Shown: in pieces, positions 46,027 to 57,422 of the stretch
How the letters are laid out: the number at the start of each line of letters is the position of its first letter
How positions within the stretch are numbered: position 1 is the stretch's first letter
Assembly (NCBI RefSeq): GCF_932294415.1
Contig: NC_065542.1
Coordinates: 40,451,942-40,515,941, forward strand
Direction: 5' to 3'
Source: Quercus robur
Lineage: Eukaryota; Streptophyta; Magnoliopsida; Fagales; Fagaceae
DNA length: 64,000 nt
The notes under the pieces: model-generated
What the model was told of the DNA's origin: nothing
The model's input: the letters and a program-made list of their open reading frames with translations, nothing else
The model's database searches: none
Translations under genes and position numbers: made by a program

Positions 46027-46033
46027 TTATATA
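46027..46033 (-). promoter_or_regulatory. TATA box upstream of the antisense ORF
   Basis: CCCTATATAAGACACATGG on the minus strand, 127 bp before the ATG at 45900, in a stretch without other TATA-like words. Confidence 0.5.
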
Positions 46034-46368
46034 GGGGGCAAACTTGGTGGCAATCAATTCGTCCAAATCTCCAAGAAAGAATTACAAGCGAGATAAATCC
46101 CGCTCAATTTCCAAAGCAGTCTTCAGCCGTTGGATTTGCGTCACCTCGTAAAGAGACCTTAATAAAAGTGCGTCTCGGTACCGAAACGGTAGGAACGCAG
46201 CTTGGATAAACTAAAAGAATGTCTCATAGTCAGGAACGTGTCTCAGGCAAGCGCAGAGGCTTTGGCATTGATGGAGGGCAAGACTGGGCAAGCCATGACA
46301 GAGGCCTGATGTCACCAAAACCCTCCTCTCCATCCGAGGAGCCGAACAACAGGATTTTGAAGGGCTAT

Positions 46369-47013
46369 TGTGGGGGGTACAAGACCGGGAAGCCCATGTC
46401 AATGTCTACGTTGGGCCAAGGGCCCAGTCCAAGGAAAAACCCCTCCTCGGCCATGGGAAGGACCCTTCTCGGCCATTGATGTAGCCGAGGACAAAGGGAG
46501 CAACTTGCTACTGGTAGTGACACTCCGGGTCATTTCACGAAACAAGAAAAGTACTAAAACAGAAATGGACAACAAAGAAAAGGGAAATGTCTGAGAAAAA
46601 GGCTGTCATTATTGCATTCAGTGCTTTGAGCTTAACATAGTCATGCTTTTCTACCTTTACAACTACTCCCAATAACTGGAGGGAAGGGCGGATGGGACAA
46701 GTACCTGCCCTGGGAACCCAATTCAGGAGGAAGAAAACTACAATAAAAAGGGGGTGGGGGGAGACAGAAAGAGGGGCTAAAAACCCTTATCACACCAGAG
46801 GCTCCAGAAAAAGCTCCTTGGACCATGCCGAGGACCAGTCTTCCTTGGTAAGCTCAGTTCATCTCAGCTTGATCATGAAGAACATCGTGTTAATTGTTGT
46901 CCTTACACTAAAACCTAGTTTTTTGACCCACTCTCTACAAATTCATTGTACCGGGCTCACTGGTTAAAGGTCTCATACATATTGGGTCAGGGGTTGAAAA
47001 ACGTGACCCTACA
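46369..47013 (+). mobile_element. Ty3/gypsy 3' LTR
   Basis: 645 bp starting TGTGGGGGGTACAAGACC and ending AACGTGACCCTACA. Aligns inverted with the LTR at 15717-16355, including the CTCGGCCATGG words and terminal blocks. No primer-binding site follows at 47014, so it is the 3' LTR of the plus-strand element. The 5-bp flanks (GCTAT and TCTAC) do not match, as expected for a truncated element. Confidence 0.88.
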
Positions 47014-49838
47014 TCTACCATCTTCCATTCAATTAATTTTGGACTTATATATGAATTTTTTAATAGAAAAACTTTAAATTTTGGACTTATATATGATTTT
47101 TTTTAATAGAAAAACTTTACTTTAGTTTTATTATCTATTTTAATTTAATTTTTATTAAATTAATATTTTCTTTAGTGTACACATGATTCTTAATTAATCG
47201 TAATATTTTCACATTAAATTTAGATGTAGTTGTTAAGACTTAAGAGTTTTGTTGTTCAATTGGTACTTTTCGTGTAGTATAAAATAGATAATCAAATGTG
47301 GAGTGGTTTGAAAAGTGAGTATATAAAATTAAAAAAGTAAATTCTTATGCTAAAATAGTAAAAAACATTTCATATGATAAACTGTGACCAACTGCATGTC
47401 ACTTTCATATAAATCTACCATTTTTTTTTTCCATCACTCACAATTAGCCACATCAGATAGTTATGAAAATTAGCTTAGGATTGGTTACGGTTCTATAATT
47501 TTTCGTTCAATAAACTACAATGGAGAGAGTAGCACCTCCCATGCATTATCCCGAGGGAGGCACAGCTGCACAGGTCATGCCAAAACAGGCAACTCAAATG
47601 CGTATTCACAAGATATGGAACTAACCTTCTTTTCTCGATGGTCCCAAAACCAAAAACAAATGTTTGATATAACCTATAAAGGGGGTTTATGTATAATTTC
47701 TTAGAAGTTAAAAAACTTTCACTTTTATTTATATTTATTTATGGGTGCAAAGAAAACAAATAAGACTTTGGAATAATGGAATAGTTTGCTTCTAAAGGTC
47801 AAAACGAGTGAAAAAGATTCGTTTAGAGGGCATTGGCATGACTGGCTAAGGGAGGCAACCGTTTAAGGATGCAAATGGAATCACAATTCACAAGAAGCTT
47901 TTGTGAAATTCAAGTTCCATGAAAATTACAGGGTATTGTCCAAAACTAAGTAAAATAAGAAAGTGTTGCTGATAAAATCTTGTTCCGGCAAAACGAATCT
48001 CCGCTGTTTCCGACCCTGTACATTGCATGAGAGCATCTTGTTCCGGCAAAACGAATTTGTCGTTCTCTAACATCAAATTCCATTTACATTTGCCAATATG
48101 CAGTTTGCAATGTGGGATGACAATGACTTGTAATTGAAGCTAGCGAGGTATTGTTCATGGCCATTCCACGGGGCAGCATATTTGCGTGTATACCCTTCTT
48201 GAGTAATGCAATAAGGGAGAGAATCGTATCATCCAGGAATGTAAAAAGAAAAAAAATGCGCTATTCACATTTTTTAAGTGCATATTTCCACACTTGACAC
48301 ATGAAATATGTGATGTGTATGAACAATGTACACTAAGGAGCTAGTGTGCAATAATCAGTGTCAATGTGATAAGAGTAATGTTTATTACACTACACGTTAA
48401 TGTACACACTTTATCACACGCAAAAAAGCAATTGAAATTAATTTCCAACTGGAAATTGTGACTCAACTCACAATTTCAGTTGTTTTTTTGCGAGTGTGTA
48501 AAGGTGTGTGCAACAAGTTTTTGCCATATGATAATGTCGTTGCTAAGATAAGAAAATAGCCATGAAATATGCTTTTATTCCGAATACCTTTGGAAATTGA
48601 AAAGAATAAACCTCATCTTTATTTCCCACTGTAGGTAATCCATAATCTCATTCATATATCCTTTGATTCCATGATGCCAGCAGGCCAATCTAGACTATTC
48701 CTAATTCCATGAAAAAAAAAAAAAAAAAACCCAATAGCCCTGCTCCGCATAATTATTGGTCATGGTGCACTAAGCACTCATCTTTTGTTATTGGGTCATA
48801 CTGTAAGAGGAATTTTAAGAAATGAAGCCTATAACTCTAGTAGGTGGGTTGTGATGAGACATGAGACTATGAGATCATAGACAAATGTTGAAAATGACTG
48901 GTAACCGAAAGCAACACGAGTCATGACTCTAAACACATTTAACACTTTAGAATTATACTAAAAGAAAGATAAATTGTGCTCACCACCTCAGACTTTGCAA
49001 GTGTCACCTCTCTCAGCACCTTCCTCACATATTTGTAGTATATATATGCCGTGTGTAAGTCATTATTGAATCAAGCGACAGAGCAATTATAGTCATTGTA
49101 TTATTTGAGGTATTGGTTTATTATGTTGTACTATGTTCTTTATATAGAAAAAAGATATCTTTTTTGCTTTCTGTTCATTGTTTTCTTCAACAAAGACAAG
49201 TTTTGAGATCATTTCCGCATGGTTGTGGTTAATTTTGATGAGCTTGCATTGATTTCATCATATGTTCCATGAAATTTGCTTAATATCTTTGTCCTATATA
49301 ATCTGGGAGAGGATAAGGTATATACTCAAAAATAAAATGGAAGCTTTGAACCTTTTATCTATGCTCTTAACCTCTTTTTTGCTGAGTACCTTTGCTCTTA
49401 ATTTGTTGCACTTCTCGACAGCTTAATCAGGTCTTTCTTTTCTTTTTCTATTCTTTTTTAAAAATTTGATTTGTTTTCTCTGCATGGTTTTTACTGTGAA
49501 TTCTTCCATCTTCTCCTTTCTTTCATAGTTATTACTTGTTTGCTTGAATGGGTTTGATCGTACTAGTTCTAGTTGATGATTCTCAAAATCAAGGATATCA
49601 AATGTAAAAAACAGTGAATATGATTGTTTATATGGCCATATGCTCATCCCTGCAAGAATTTTAAGAGAATGATTTGATAAAGAACTGTTACCCCCTCACC
49701 CTTTAAGGTTTTTGACTCCAAAATTTCCTCTTTGTTATGTGAAGGGAAGGCAGCTTTTATAGAGTAGGATTTGTTCTGAGAAAACTCCTCTTAAGTACTT
49801 GTGTTCTACAATCATAAAGAAATAAAACTTTCTTGCAG
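47014..49838. other. Intergenic DNA, a hairpin, and a possible 5' UTR of the HAD gene
   Basis: TCTTGTTCCGGCAAAACGAAT is repeated near 47977 and 48036. A hairpin-forming stretch lies at 48412-48500. An acceptor-like TTTCTTGCAG ends at 49838, 14 bp before the HAD start codon, so a 5' UTR intron is likely. The upstream UTR exon was not located. Confidence 0.5.
48412..48500. repeat. Inverted repeat (MITE-like hairpin)
   Basis: CACACGCAAAAAAGCAATTG pairs with CAGTTGTTTTTTTGCGAGTGTG. Inside it CAACTGGAAATTGTGA pairs with TCACAATTTCAGTTG across a six-base loop. Confidence 0.75.
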
Positions 49839-49852
49839 AGATATTCTTGAAG

Positions 49853-51829
49853 ATGGACGCTGTTAGGAGGTGCAGTGGAGCCAAATATGACTGCTTGCTC
49901 TTCGGTATGTCGTAATGCAACTTAATCTACTTAGTTTAATGTTCTATTGCATTGCTTTAATAATGAAATGTTACTGTCCCCTATTTTATAAAAAACCCAA
50001 CTGAGCAAATTTTTGTGTTTGATCAACCAGTTAGAGATAGAGACTGGAAATTTGACAAAATAATGTAGTCTTCATGATTTAATGTTAGAAAACATCGTTA
50101 GCATAGATGATAAATTATATATGTAAATGTTATTGATCTTTGGGTTCCCAACATGTTCTGCAGATATGGATGATACTCTGTATCCCATGAGCTCCGGTAT
50201 CAACTTGGCTTGTCGCAAGAATATAATGCGTATGATTGTTGACACTTATGATAATGATGATGGTGTCAACGGTGGTAATACAGTTACAATGACAGGGAGA
50301 TTGATAAATTTTTTTTAAAAAATTTGTTGTAGAGTACATGTTGCAACATTTGCACATGGATGAAAGTGAAGTACCAAGGATGTGCTTGGAATTGTATAAG
50401 GAATATGGGACAACAATGGCCGGTCTAAAGGTAAAATAAAGATGGATTTCTTGAAAATTATCTGTCAATATTAATAATTTCCTGAATTATTCTATTCTGT
50501 TTATACTTGGGAGTTCACAAATTTTAGTCTTTCCCTTCAGGCTCTTGGTTATGAATTCGATGACGACGAGTTTCATGCTTATGTCCATGGAAGACTACCC
50601 TACGATGCCCTCAAGCCAGATCCAGTTTTAAGGAATCTTCTACTTTCCATGCCACAGCGTAAAATAGTATGTCAATACTGTTCTACTCTTTCACATTCAT
50701 GTTCACAAACAAGACAGCAATATGTTGGTAATTCTAAGCTGTTTGAACTGGTTTTTTCAGATCTTCACTAATGCAGACAAAGCACATGTATCTCAAGTTC
50801 TAAGCAGGTTGGGTTTGGAAGATTGTTTTGAAGGCATCATTTGCTTTGAAACACTTAACCCTCCCCAAGAACCAGTTGGGTGCATTGATGTGCCAGTTGA
50901 TAATTCAGTCCTCTCAGGAGATGCCCCAGAGCCAGAATCCTATAGTATAGGTTTAACTGAGGGTGGAAGTTTCAACTCCAAGTCACGAATCCTCTGCAAA
51001 CCCTCTGTGGAAGCTATTGAAGCTGCTATTCAGATAGCAAACATTGACCCAAAGAAAACAGTAAAATTCAATGCACATCTCAGTTTTTTTTTGGGATAAA
51101 TTTATCTCAACTTTAAAACCATTATTTGTTGCTTTAAACATTGCCGAAATGAGTAACAAAAATTTTCTATTCCTTTCTCAGATCTTCTTTGATGACAGTG
51201 TTCGAAACATTGCAAGTGGAAAAGCAGCCGGACTTCATACTGTTATAGTAAGTTTTGAGTGGCGTTGTAGTATAAAGTACTGCAAGTTTGCAGCTTACCT
51301 AACTAAATAATCCAAACAAACAAAACTAGAAAACGTTAAAAATCATCTTGGAACCCAATAATAAAGTTAACCCCCACCCAGAAAACAAAAATAATACTTA
51401 GAGACAGAGTACAAATATAAAAACAAACTCAGCACAGGTGAGGATTTCTTCATATGCTCATGTTCCAGATGGCAACATATTTCATTATTATCAGCATTTT
51501 TTACCGTGTTGCAGGGCAATTGAATCAATCATGTTAGGATGGGAGATGGTGCCTTGGATTAGATTCACATCAACAATGCATTATTAGCATGAATGACTGC
51601 TTTTCTCTACTACCATAAGGGAATAAATAACATAGACTTTGGTCAAATTTAATGAATGTGAGATTTTTGATGGCAGGTGGGGAGCTCAATATTGGTTCCT
51701 GGTGCTGACCATGCCTTGAGTAGCATCCACAATATAAAGGAAGCACTACCTGAAATATGGGAAGGTGAAGGAGAGCAGATCGGGCAAGTTATTCAGTCCA
51801 GTGCAGTTGCAACCGTTGCCCTGGCATAA
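49853..51829 (+). CDS. HAD-superfamily pyrimidine 5'-nucleotidase-like protein, 7 coding exons
   Basis: Coding exons: 49853-49904, 50164-50229, 50333-50430, 50541-50666, 50761-51060, 51182-51247, 51677-51829. All introns are GT-AG and the joined frame has 286 codons plus stop. HAD motifs are all visible: motif I DMDDTLYP (exon 2, the phosphoryl-Asp pair), motif II FTNAD (exon 5), motif III lysine in CKPS (end of exon 5), motif IV FFDDS (exon 6). The cap region contains GTTMAGLKALGYEFD and HGRLPYDALKPDPVLRN, typical of the plant SDT1/SSM1-like family, which hydrolyses nucleoside monophosphates or related phosphates in the cytosol. Substrate is not fixed by sequence. Length fits the family. The start follows an acceptor at 49838, implying an intron in the 5' UTR. 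It looks intact. Confidence 0.93.
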
Positions 51830-51874
51830 TTTCCCCCCGGCAACACATTTATGTTTAATTCTCGTGCCATGTAA

Positions 51875-51880
51875 AATAAA
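51875..51880 (+). terminator. Likely poly(A) signal of the HAD gene
   Basis: AATAAA 46 bp after the stop codon, in an AT-rich 3' region. The converging cyclophilin gene ends at 52227. Confidence 0.5.
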
Positions 51881-52226
51881 AACACTGATAAATTCCTATG
51901 TCAAGTTTAGCTTATTATACAACATCTATGAAACAATGAATACAAAAATCTTATTCTCCTAGTTGCCACCACAGAATGGTATGTGAACTGCCTATGAATT
52001 CATGTAAGTGAAACAATTTAGTTGACCACAACACATGCCAAATCCTTGCATTTGAAATTTGGATCCACCCTACTAATAATACACGCTCCTCTACTGCTAG
52101 CTTATATAAAATCATCCGAAATTTCCTCAGCTAACATTAATAATATCTCACACATAGTATTTTTTGCTAAATCAATTGCACAGTCACAAAAAGTGATAAT
52201 TAGGACATCATGCATCAGCAGATAAA

Positions 52227-55145
52227 TCAGGCACCTACAGGTAGCTCTCCACAATTGATGATTCTGCATGGCAAGCGAGGACTATCTGACCTGCTTGTCT
52301 CCTGGGATTCCAGTTTTCTCACAACATCCAGTCCATCAATAACATTTCCAAACACAACATGGCGATTGTCCAACCAAGGAGTCTACATAAAGCAAATTAA
52401 GGACATTATCTATAAAGAGTTTAGAGTCATGGAGATCCAACTTAACCTAACAGAGACTTGTGTATAACTACTTTAATTGCCTGTGATACAGAAGGATCAG
52501 GTGGTGGTATGAGATAAGTAAACATTCAAGTACATGGACTAAACATGGTCACCATGGTAAACTTGTGTTTACAAAAAAAGGCTAGGGGACCAGTAAAAAG
52601 TTAATACCCTTCAACCAGAAATGACACAGTTGTAATTTAATAAATAAAACTCCTGAAACTTTCCAATCATTCTACTTTCTTATTTAAATGTGTTATTAGT
52701 TGAAGCCATCCAGTCAAAGACTCTTGGCTTCTTCCATGAGGTGTTTTGGCAGGCCAGTACGGATCATGCCTCCAGGCTTGCCTTGAGGTAGGTAAGGCTA
52801 GAGAAGTATTGAGGAGAAATGTCACTGTTCAATCTTGCTGAAGAATATTGTTATCTGTATATTCATAATTCACCTCATAATTCTGTATATTCTTATTTGA
52901 AAATGATTTATTACTCAACTTAGTGAAGAGCCATGCCACCTCAATAGCATTGCCATAAGAATGTCAATTAGGGGTAAAGAAAATTTCCAGGTATTCAAGA
53001 GATAAATTTTGTTCTTCAAAGATTACTGAAGTAACATTTTCTAATACTACATGTGATATATGATGACTGGTTTTAAAAGTGAAAAGAATGCAATGAGAAA
53101 TACTATCAAACCAATTGAAAAGGATTACAGCAGCTATCTCACCTTGACTGTGCAAATGAAAAATTGGCTCCCATTGGTATCAGGTCCTGCATTAGCCATG
53201 CTCAAAACTCCAGGCCCTACATGCTTCACTGCAATTAATGCCTGAATGTCAGTAGTCAGTACCATAGTCACTGTCATTCAAATACTTTCCCAAGAACTCT
53301 AACTGAATTCCTTATATTATGAAGCAAGATAAAGACAATAGAGGAGGAAGATTTTGAAGTGCTCCTCATTATTGAAGCAAAATGCTATCATTGAGGTGCT
53401 AGTAAGACATACATGCAAAGCTCTCATCTTCAAATTTAGAACCATAGATGCTGATTCCTCCAGTTCCCTGCAGCCATTAAACACCTTAAATTTTGGCTTA
53501 GTTTTAAAGCACCTACCTTTTGGGTACACACCCACACACACACACACGCAGAGAACTCACATCTCCTTCAGTGAAGTCCCCTCCCTGGATCATGAAATCT
53601 TTAATAATACGGTGAAAGGAACATCCTTTGTAGCCATAGCCTTTCTCTCCTACATATAGATATTTCAATTTAATCTTCAAAGTGCGCCATTATACAATTT
53701 ATATCAGAACAACAACAATAACAACAGCGGCAGATGTCACAATGTTTCTAAAGAATTAGGACTAATGTGAACAAAGCTTGCCTGTGCACAAGGCTCGAAA
53801 ATTCTCTACAGTTTTTGGAACAACGTCTCCAAATAGGCCCATTACAATTCTACCTACAGGTTCACCCCCAATGTCTACATCAAAGAAGACCTTGGTTGTC
53901 ACTTTCGCTTGCAGCTCTAGTTCCTAAAATAACATAACATTTATAAGATAACCAAATTTTTGAATGCAATGAGGATTATAGGAAATATTCTATGCATATA
54001 ACAACAATGTATAAGGAGTTAAAAATGAGAAAGTATCAATAATGCAAATTTTCTTCTCAAACATGTAATTTTATCACTATCATGAGATTTTTGGTTTCTA
54101 TTGGCAGAAATCTTTCTTCCAATGTTTTAGACACGATGAGGAGATTCTCATTAACAAGTACCAAAAGCACGGTGATTAAATCATACACTTACAGTTGCCA
54201 TTGAGTAGCACACCATTCTTTTGTACTTAATTGAAGGTGCTCTTGAAAGTTGTATGACAGAAACACTAGAGGCAGAGTGAGATTTTGAAGTCAATGCTCT
54301 TGCAGTTGCAGGGTAGCATAGACGTGGAGCTTGGGAGTAGCCTGAGTGCAAACTTGTAGAGCCGCATACAACATGTGGCATATGCACATTATTCACATTT
54401 GGTCCATGACTACCCTGATAAAAAGAAAAGAATGCTCACGTTAGAAACTAGCAAGTGTAACAACAAAGAAGGGTGAATATTAAGCATTAACCTGCATTTT
54501 CTTGCAAGCAACCTAATAGTCACAATAAAAACAATATTAACAAAATTGTGCTTTTATGTACTGTCTGAATCTCTGAGGAAGGTGATATGAGCAAAAGAAT
54601 TAGCTTTAGCATGGTATGAAAGAGAATAGCAAAGACAAAACTAAGGTACCTCAGATTCCCCAAGTAAATTCAAACACATGGCTGCATTGACCAATACAGC
54701 ACAAATAGTGTCATCTTTCCCAAGGACAATTAAAATCAATATAATCATGTGTTTGAATTCAATTGAGGATCCTAATAAGCAGTTGTGCCTCAATTTTGCC
54801 TAAATAGTAATTTGTACTTGGAGGTAATGTTAATAGTATTGTAACTGTTAGTGGGCAATAACCCAATTGCTTGTTACAAGTGGATTTCATAGTAAATTTA
54901 ACAAATTTCAAATTAAAATTTTCAACAACTATACGTATCAAAGCAAAAAAAAAAAAAAAAAATCTACGCAACATAAAGCAAGATTGATTGGATAAACCAG
55001 TTAAACTATAAATTTGACTGAAAATCTAAAAGCCCAGTTGGGATTGAGATATAGGGAGATGAAAAAAAGTAGAGTTCTGAACCTGAAAAAGAGAAGGAAG
55101 AGTGGCATGACAGTGCACCAGTTGCATTGAGACTGTAGAGGCCAT
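52227..55145 (-). CDS. Plastid cyclophilin-type peptidyl-prolyl isomerase, 7 exons
   Basis: Exons on the minus strand: 55145-55083, 54414-54193, 53923-53782, 53649-53561, 53467-53413, 53228-53143, 52382-52227. The joined frame is 270 codons plus stop. The first ~85 residues ([20 protein letters not shown] onwards) are Ser/Ala-rich with few acids, as in a chloroplast transit peptide. The cyclophilin domain then has [26 protein letters not shown], the catalytic [35 protein letters not shown] and [12 protein letters not shown]. It ends CGELPVGA, close to stromal CYP20-3-type enzymes. It would isomerise X-Pro bonds in the plastid. Intron 3 (53781-53650) has a GC donor (CACAG|GCAAGC); other introns are GT-AG. 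Exon 2 to exon 1 spacing includes a MITE-like insertion. The member name is not certain. Confidence 0.93.
53650..53781 (-). other. GC-AG intron of the cyclophilin gene
   Basis: Donor GCAAGC at 53781-53776 after CACAG, acceptor CTATATGTAG at 53650. The joined codons give CTGEKG, the conserved cyclophilin sequence, so this donor is required. Confidence 0.85.
54640..54805. mobile_element. Small MITE-like insertion in cyclophilin intron 1
   Basis: CTCAGATTCCCCAAGTAAAT followed by GCTGCATTGACCAA resembles the sequence at 57090-57150. The right part contains GTGTTTGAATTCAATTGAGG, an approximate inverse of the left part. Boundaries are uncertain. Confidence 0.5.
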
Positions 55146-56272
55146 AAGGGCTGACTGATAGTTTAGTAAAAAAGTTACAGAAAGAAATGCCTCAAAAAGA
55201 CTATCTTTGTTCTCTCAGAAAAGAGTAGAGTAGAAATCTCAAATCTGGATAGGAATAATAATAGGATAGACAGACACAGACTAAAGAGTGGAAGGGAACT
55301 AGAGAATAGTAAATGGGTTGTTGTGTTGGGGACTTAGGAGATTAGGATTGGTCGGCCTTGGCTTTTTGTCTTTTTGTTTTGGTGGTGGAGGCCTTGTGTT
55401 ACTCGATCACCTTGTGGTCGCGGTTGGATTTGCATCACCACGGCCCAACCCACAGTGATTCCTCCGAAGGGGTCATCAAATTCTTAGCAATAGGTCCACA
55501 GCCCACACCACACCTCCATGCAAATATGGGAAATAATTAGGTACCCAATGTACAAATTTTTTTCTTTTTACGAGGGCATGGTACACAATGTTACTCTAAT
55601 TTGTTTTGAAGAAGTCGATTCTTAGACTTGAACTCGTGATCTATCGCTTTTAGTATAAGACACTTATCATTGCAATAAAATTCTACCTGGGGAAATAATT
55701 CTAATTCAAAAATAAATATAATTATTCTTAGGCTAATTATACATTGAAAATCTTTTTTTCTAAGCTCACTTAAACTTTGCATACTCTATATAAAGGAAAA
55801 TGTAATTGTAAAATGGTCCAAGCATAGTGAAAGGCCTCCTTGATGCATCGACAAGGCAATCAAGTGGCACGATTTATGGTTGCTCATGTTGAAAGAAGAT
55901 TATATGAATGATGTTTGATTTGATGAATTGTCCTCTTTACTGTTGTTTTGAGTCTTGACAAATAATGTACTCTAAATTTGGTTATCTAAAAAAAAATTTC
56001 TACATTTTCTTTAAAAAAAATATATAAAAAGTTTAGTGAAAGGCTCTAGGTGATGGTTTTGGCCTTGAAGTTATTATTAGTTTTTTGTACATTGTAAAGT
56101 CTATTCAAGTGAACTTCTCTTTCTTTCTTTTTTTTTCTTTTTTTTTTTTGCTTAATGGAACTTTCATTAAATCCAAAAACTAAATATTAAATAACACAAA
56201 CTTCATAAAGCAGGCCTTTAAGACTTCCAGTTCCCGAGGAAAATTGTTCTAGGTTTTTGGTACGGTATCTAA
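55146..56272. other. Intergenic DNA between divergent genes, left part
   Basis: The cyclophilin 5' UTR probably lies in 55146-55320. A diverged tRNA-like or SINE-like fragment may lie at 55600-55690 (GACTTGAACTCGTGATC). A T-run at 56127-56149 followed by TAATGGAACTTTCATTAAAT looks like a minus-strand LINE tail. Confidence 0.45.
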
Positions 56273-56646
56273 GAGTACTTGCATTTTGAGTATGCAAAAA
56301 AAACTTTATTTTACCTTCTTAGATATCACTTTATTTATTTTACAATTTTATTTTATAACTCATCTAGCATTTTAGTTTCTATTTTTACATACAACTAATT
56401 AAAATAATATAAACCATCCCACCAAAATAATAATATAAATATAAAGTGAGTGAGACAGTGAGAGAGAGAGAAAGAAAAATTGAATAAAATATATTATTTT
56501 AGTTTACAAACTCATGAATATTTAGAACTTATTATTCACATGTTGTAAAAAAATTTAGGAATATATCCCCGAATGGAGTTCTTTTTTAGATATTCAGTGG
56601 CTATTTTAGCAATTTGGGGGATTTTACATCCTCAATACTAATGCTC
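56273..56646. mobile_element. Tourist-like MITE, 374 bp, with TAA duplication
   Basis: Ends GAGTACTTGCATTTTGAG and CCTCAATACTAATGCTC, flanked by TAA at 56270-56272 and 56647-56649. Same end family as the MITE at 33952-34519. Confidence 0.72.
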
Positions 56647-56911
56647 TAAAGACATTATCAAGGGAATGATTTTTTATTCTAGTTGGCATAAATTCTGGGC
56701 AAGACTTAGGCATGCATGTTGCATTAGCGTCCTTAAATACATTCAAACATATTAGTATATCGAATTTAATTGCTTTAGAAAAGATAATATTATTATTTTT
56801 ATTCATAAATGCAACCGTGTGTTTAAAGTTAATATTATTATTTTTATGTGCACCATACCTAAGTTTTGCCCAAGGTAAAACATTATAAAAGAATAGAAAG
56901 ATGGGTAAATA

Positions 56912-57078
56912 CCTTTTTATTTATTTATATACAAGATAGAATTTCTATTCTAATTTAATTTAAGTGTATATGCGTGTGAATCTTTCTCCTAAAGACTTAA
57001 ACCTCAGCTTTTGCCCCCCACACCTCGCAAACACTTATGCTTATGGAGTGATTATCGCCCTAAGGGTGTGTGGTAGTG
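56912..57078 (-). mobile_element. SINE, copy 1
   Basis: The minus strand reads GAGGTGTGGGGGGCAAAAG, then GAGGTTTAAGTCTTTAGGAG (B-box region), then CACGCATATACACTTAAATT, and ends in a TTGTATATAAATAAATAAAA tail. It aligns along its length with the SINE at 62385-62570. Confidence 0.75.
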
Positions 57079-57285
57079 GATATAATAGCTTAGGTGCAAT
57101 ACATTAGATTCCCCAATTAAATTTAAGCACTTAGTTGCATTGACCAACCAAATACAACCACTGCTATTATTTACAAGGATAATTAAATTTCATGCAACTA
57201 GGTATTTGAATTTAATTAAAGAAACTAATTTATCACACCCATAATTAGTTAGTTAATTAATATGCCTAAGTTTTACCCCAAAAGA
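57079..57285. mobile_element. MITE-like inverted repeat upstream of the START-like gene
   Basis: AATAGCTTAGGTGCAATACA at the left and its approximate inverse (ATGCCTAAGTTTTACC) at the right. The inner arms TTAAATTTAAGCACTTAGTTG and CAACTAGGTATTTGAATTTAA are also inverted. Related to 54640-54805. It lies 140 bp upstream of the START-like start codon. Confidence 0.55.
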
Positions 57286-57422
57286 AATCTATTTTGGGGT
57301 AGGGTTGTTTGGGTTGGGCTGAGCCAGAAGTTAAAAAGGCTTTGGTTGATAATGAATTGGATTAGAATTTTGGGATGGGCAAGGAGTGATCGTTATGTCA
57401 AATGTTGTTGTGTGGCTGCTGA

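Larger units (their letters stand above)
42757..47013 (+). mobile_element. 3' half of a Ty3/gypsy (Tat-like) element
   Basis: Made of a 78-bp tandem array (42757-44976), a non-coding stretch, an antisense ORF (45511-45900, minus) and a 3' LTR (46369-47013). No gag or pol precedes the array: sequence changes abruptly to AT-rich DNA at about 42757, so the element is 5'-truncated. Tandem repeats and extra antisense ORFs between pol and the 3' LTR are known features of Tat/Ogre/Retand-type elements. The LTR family matches 15717-16355, whose primer-binding site fits that group. Confidence 0.7.
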
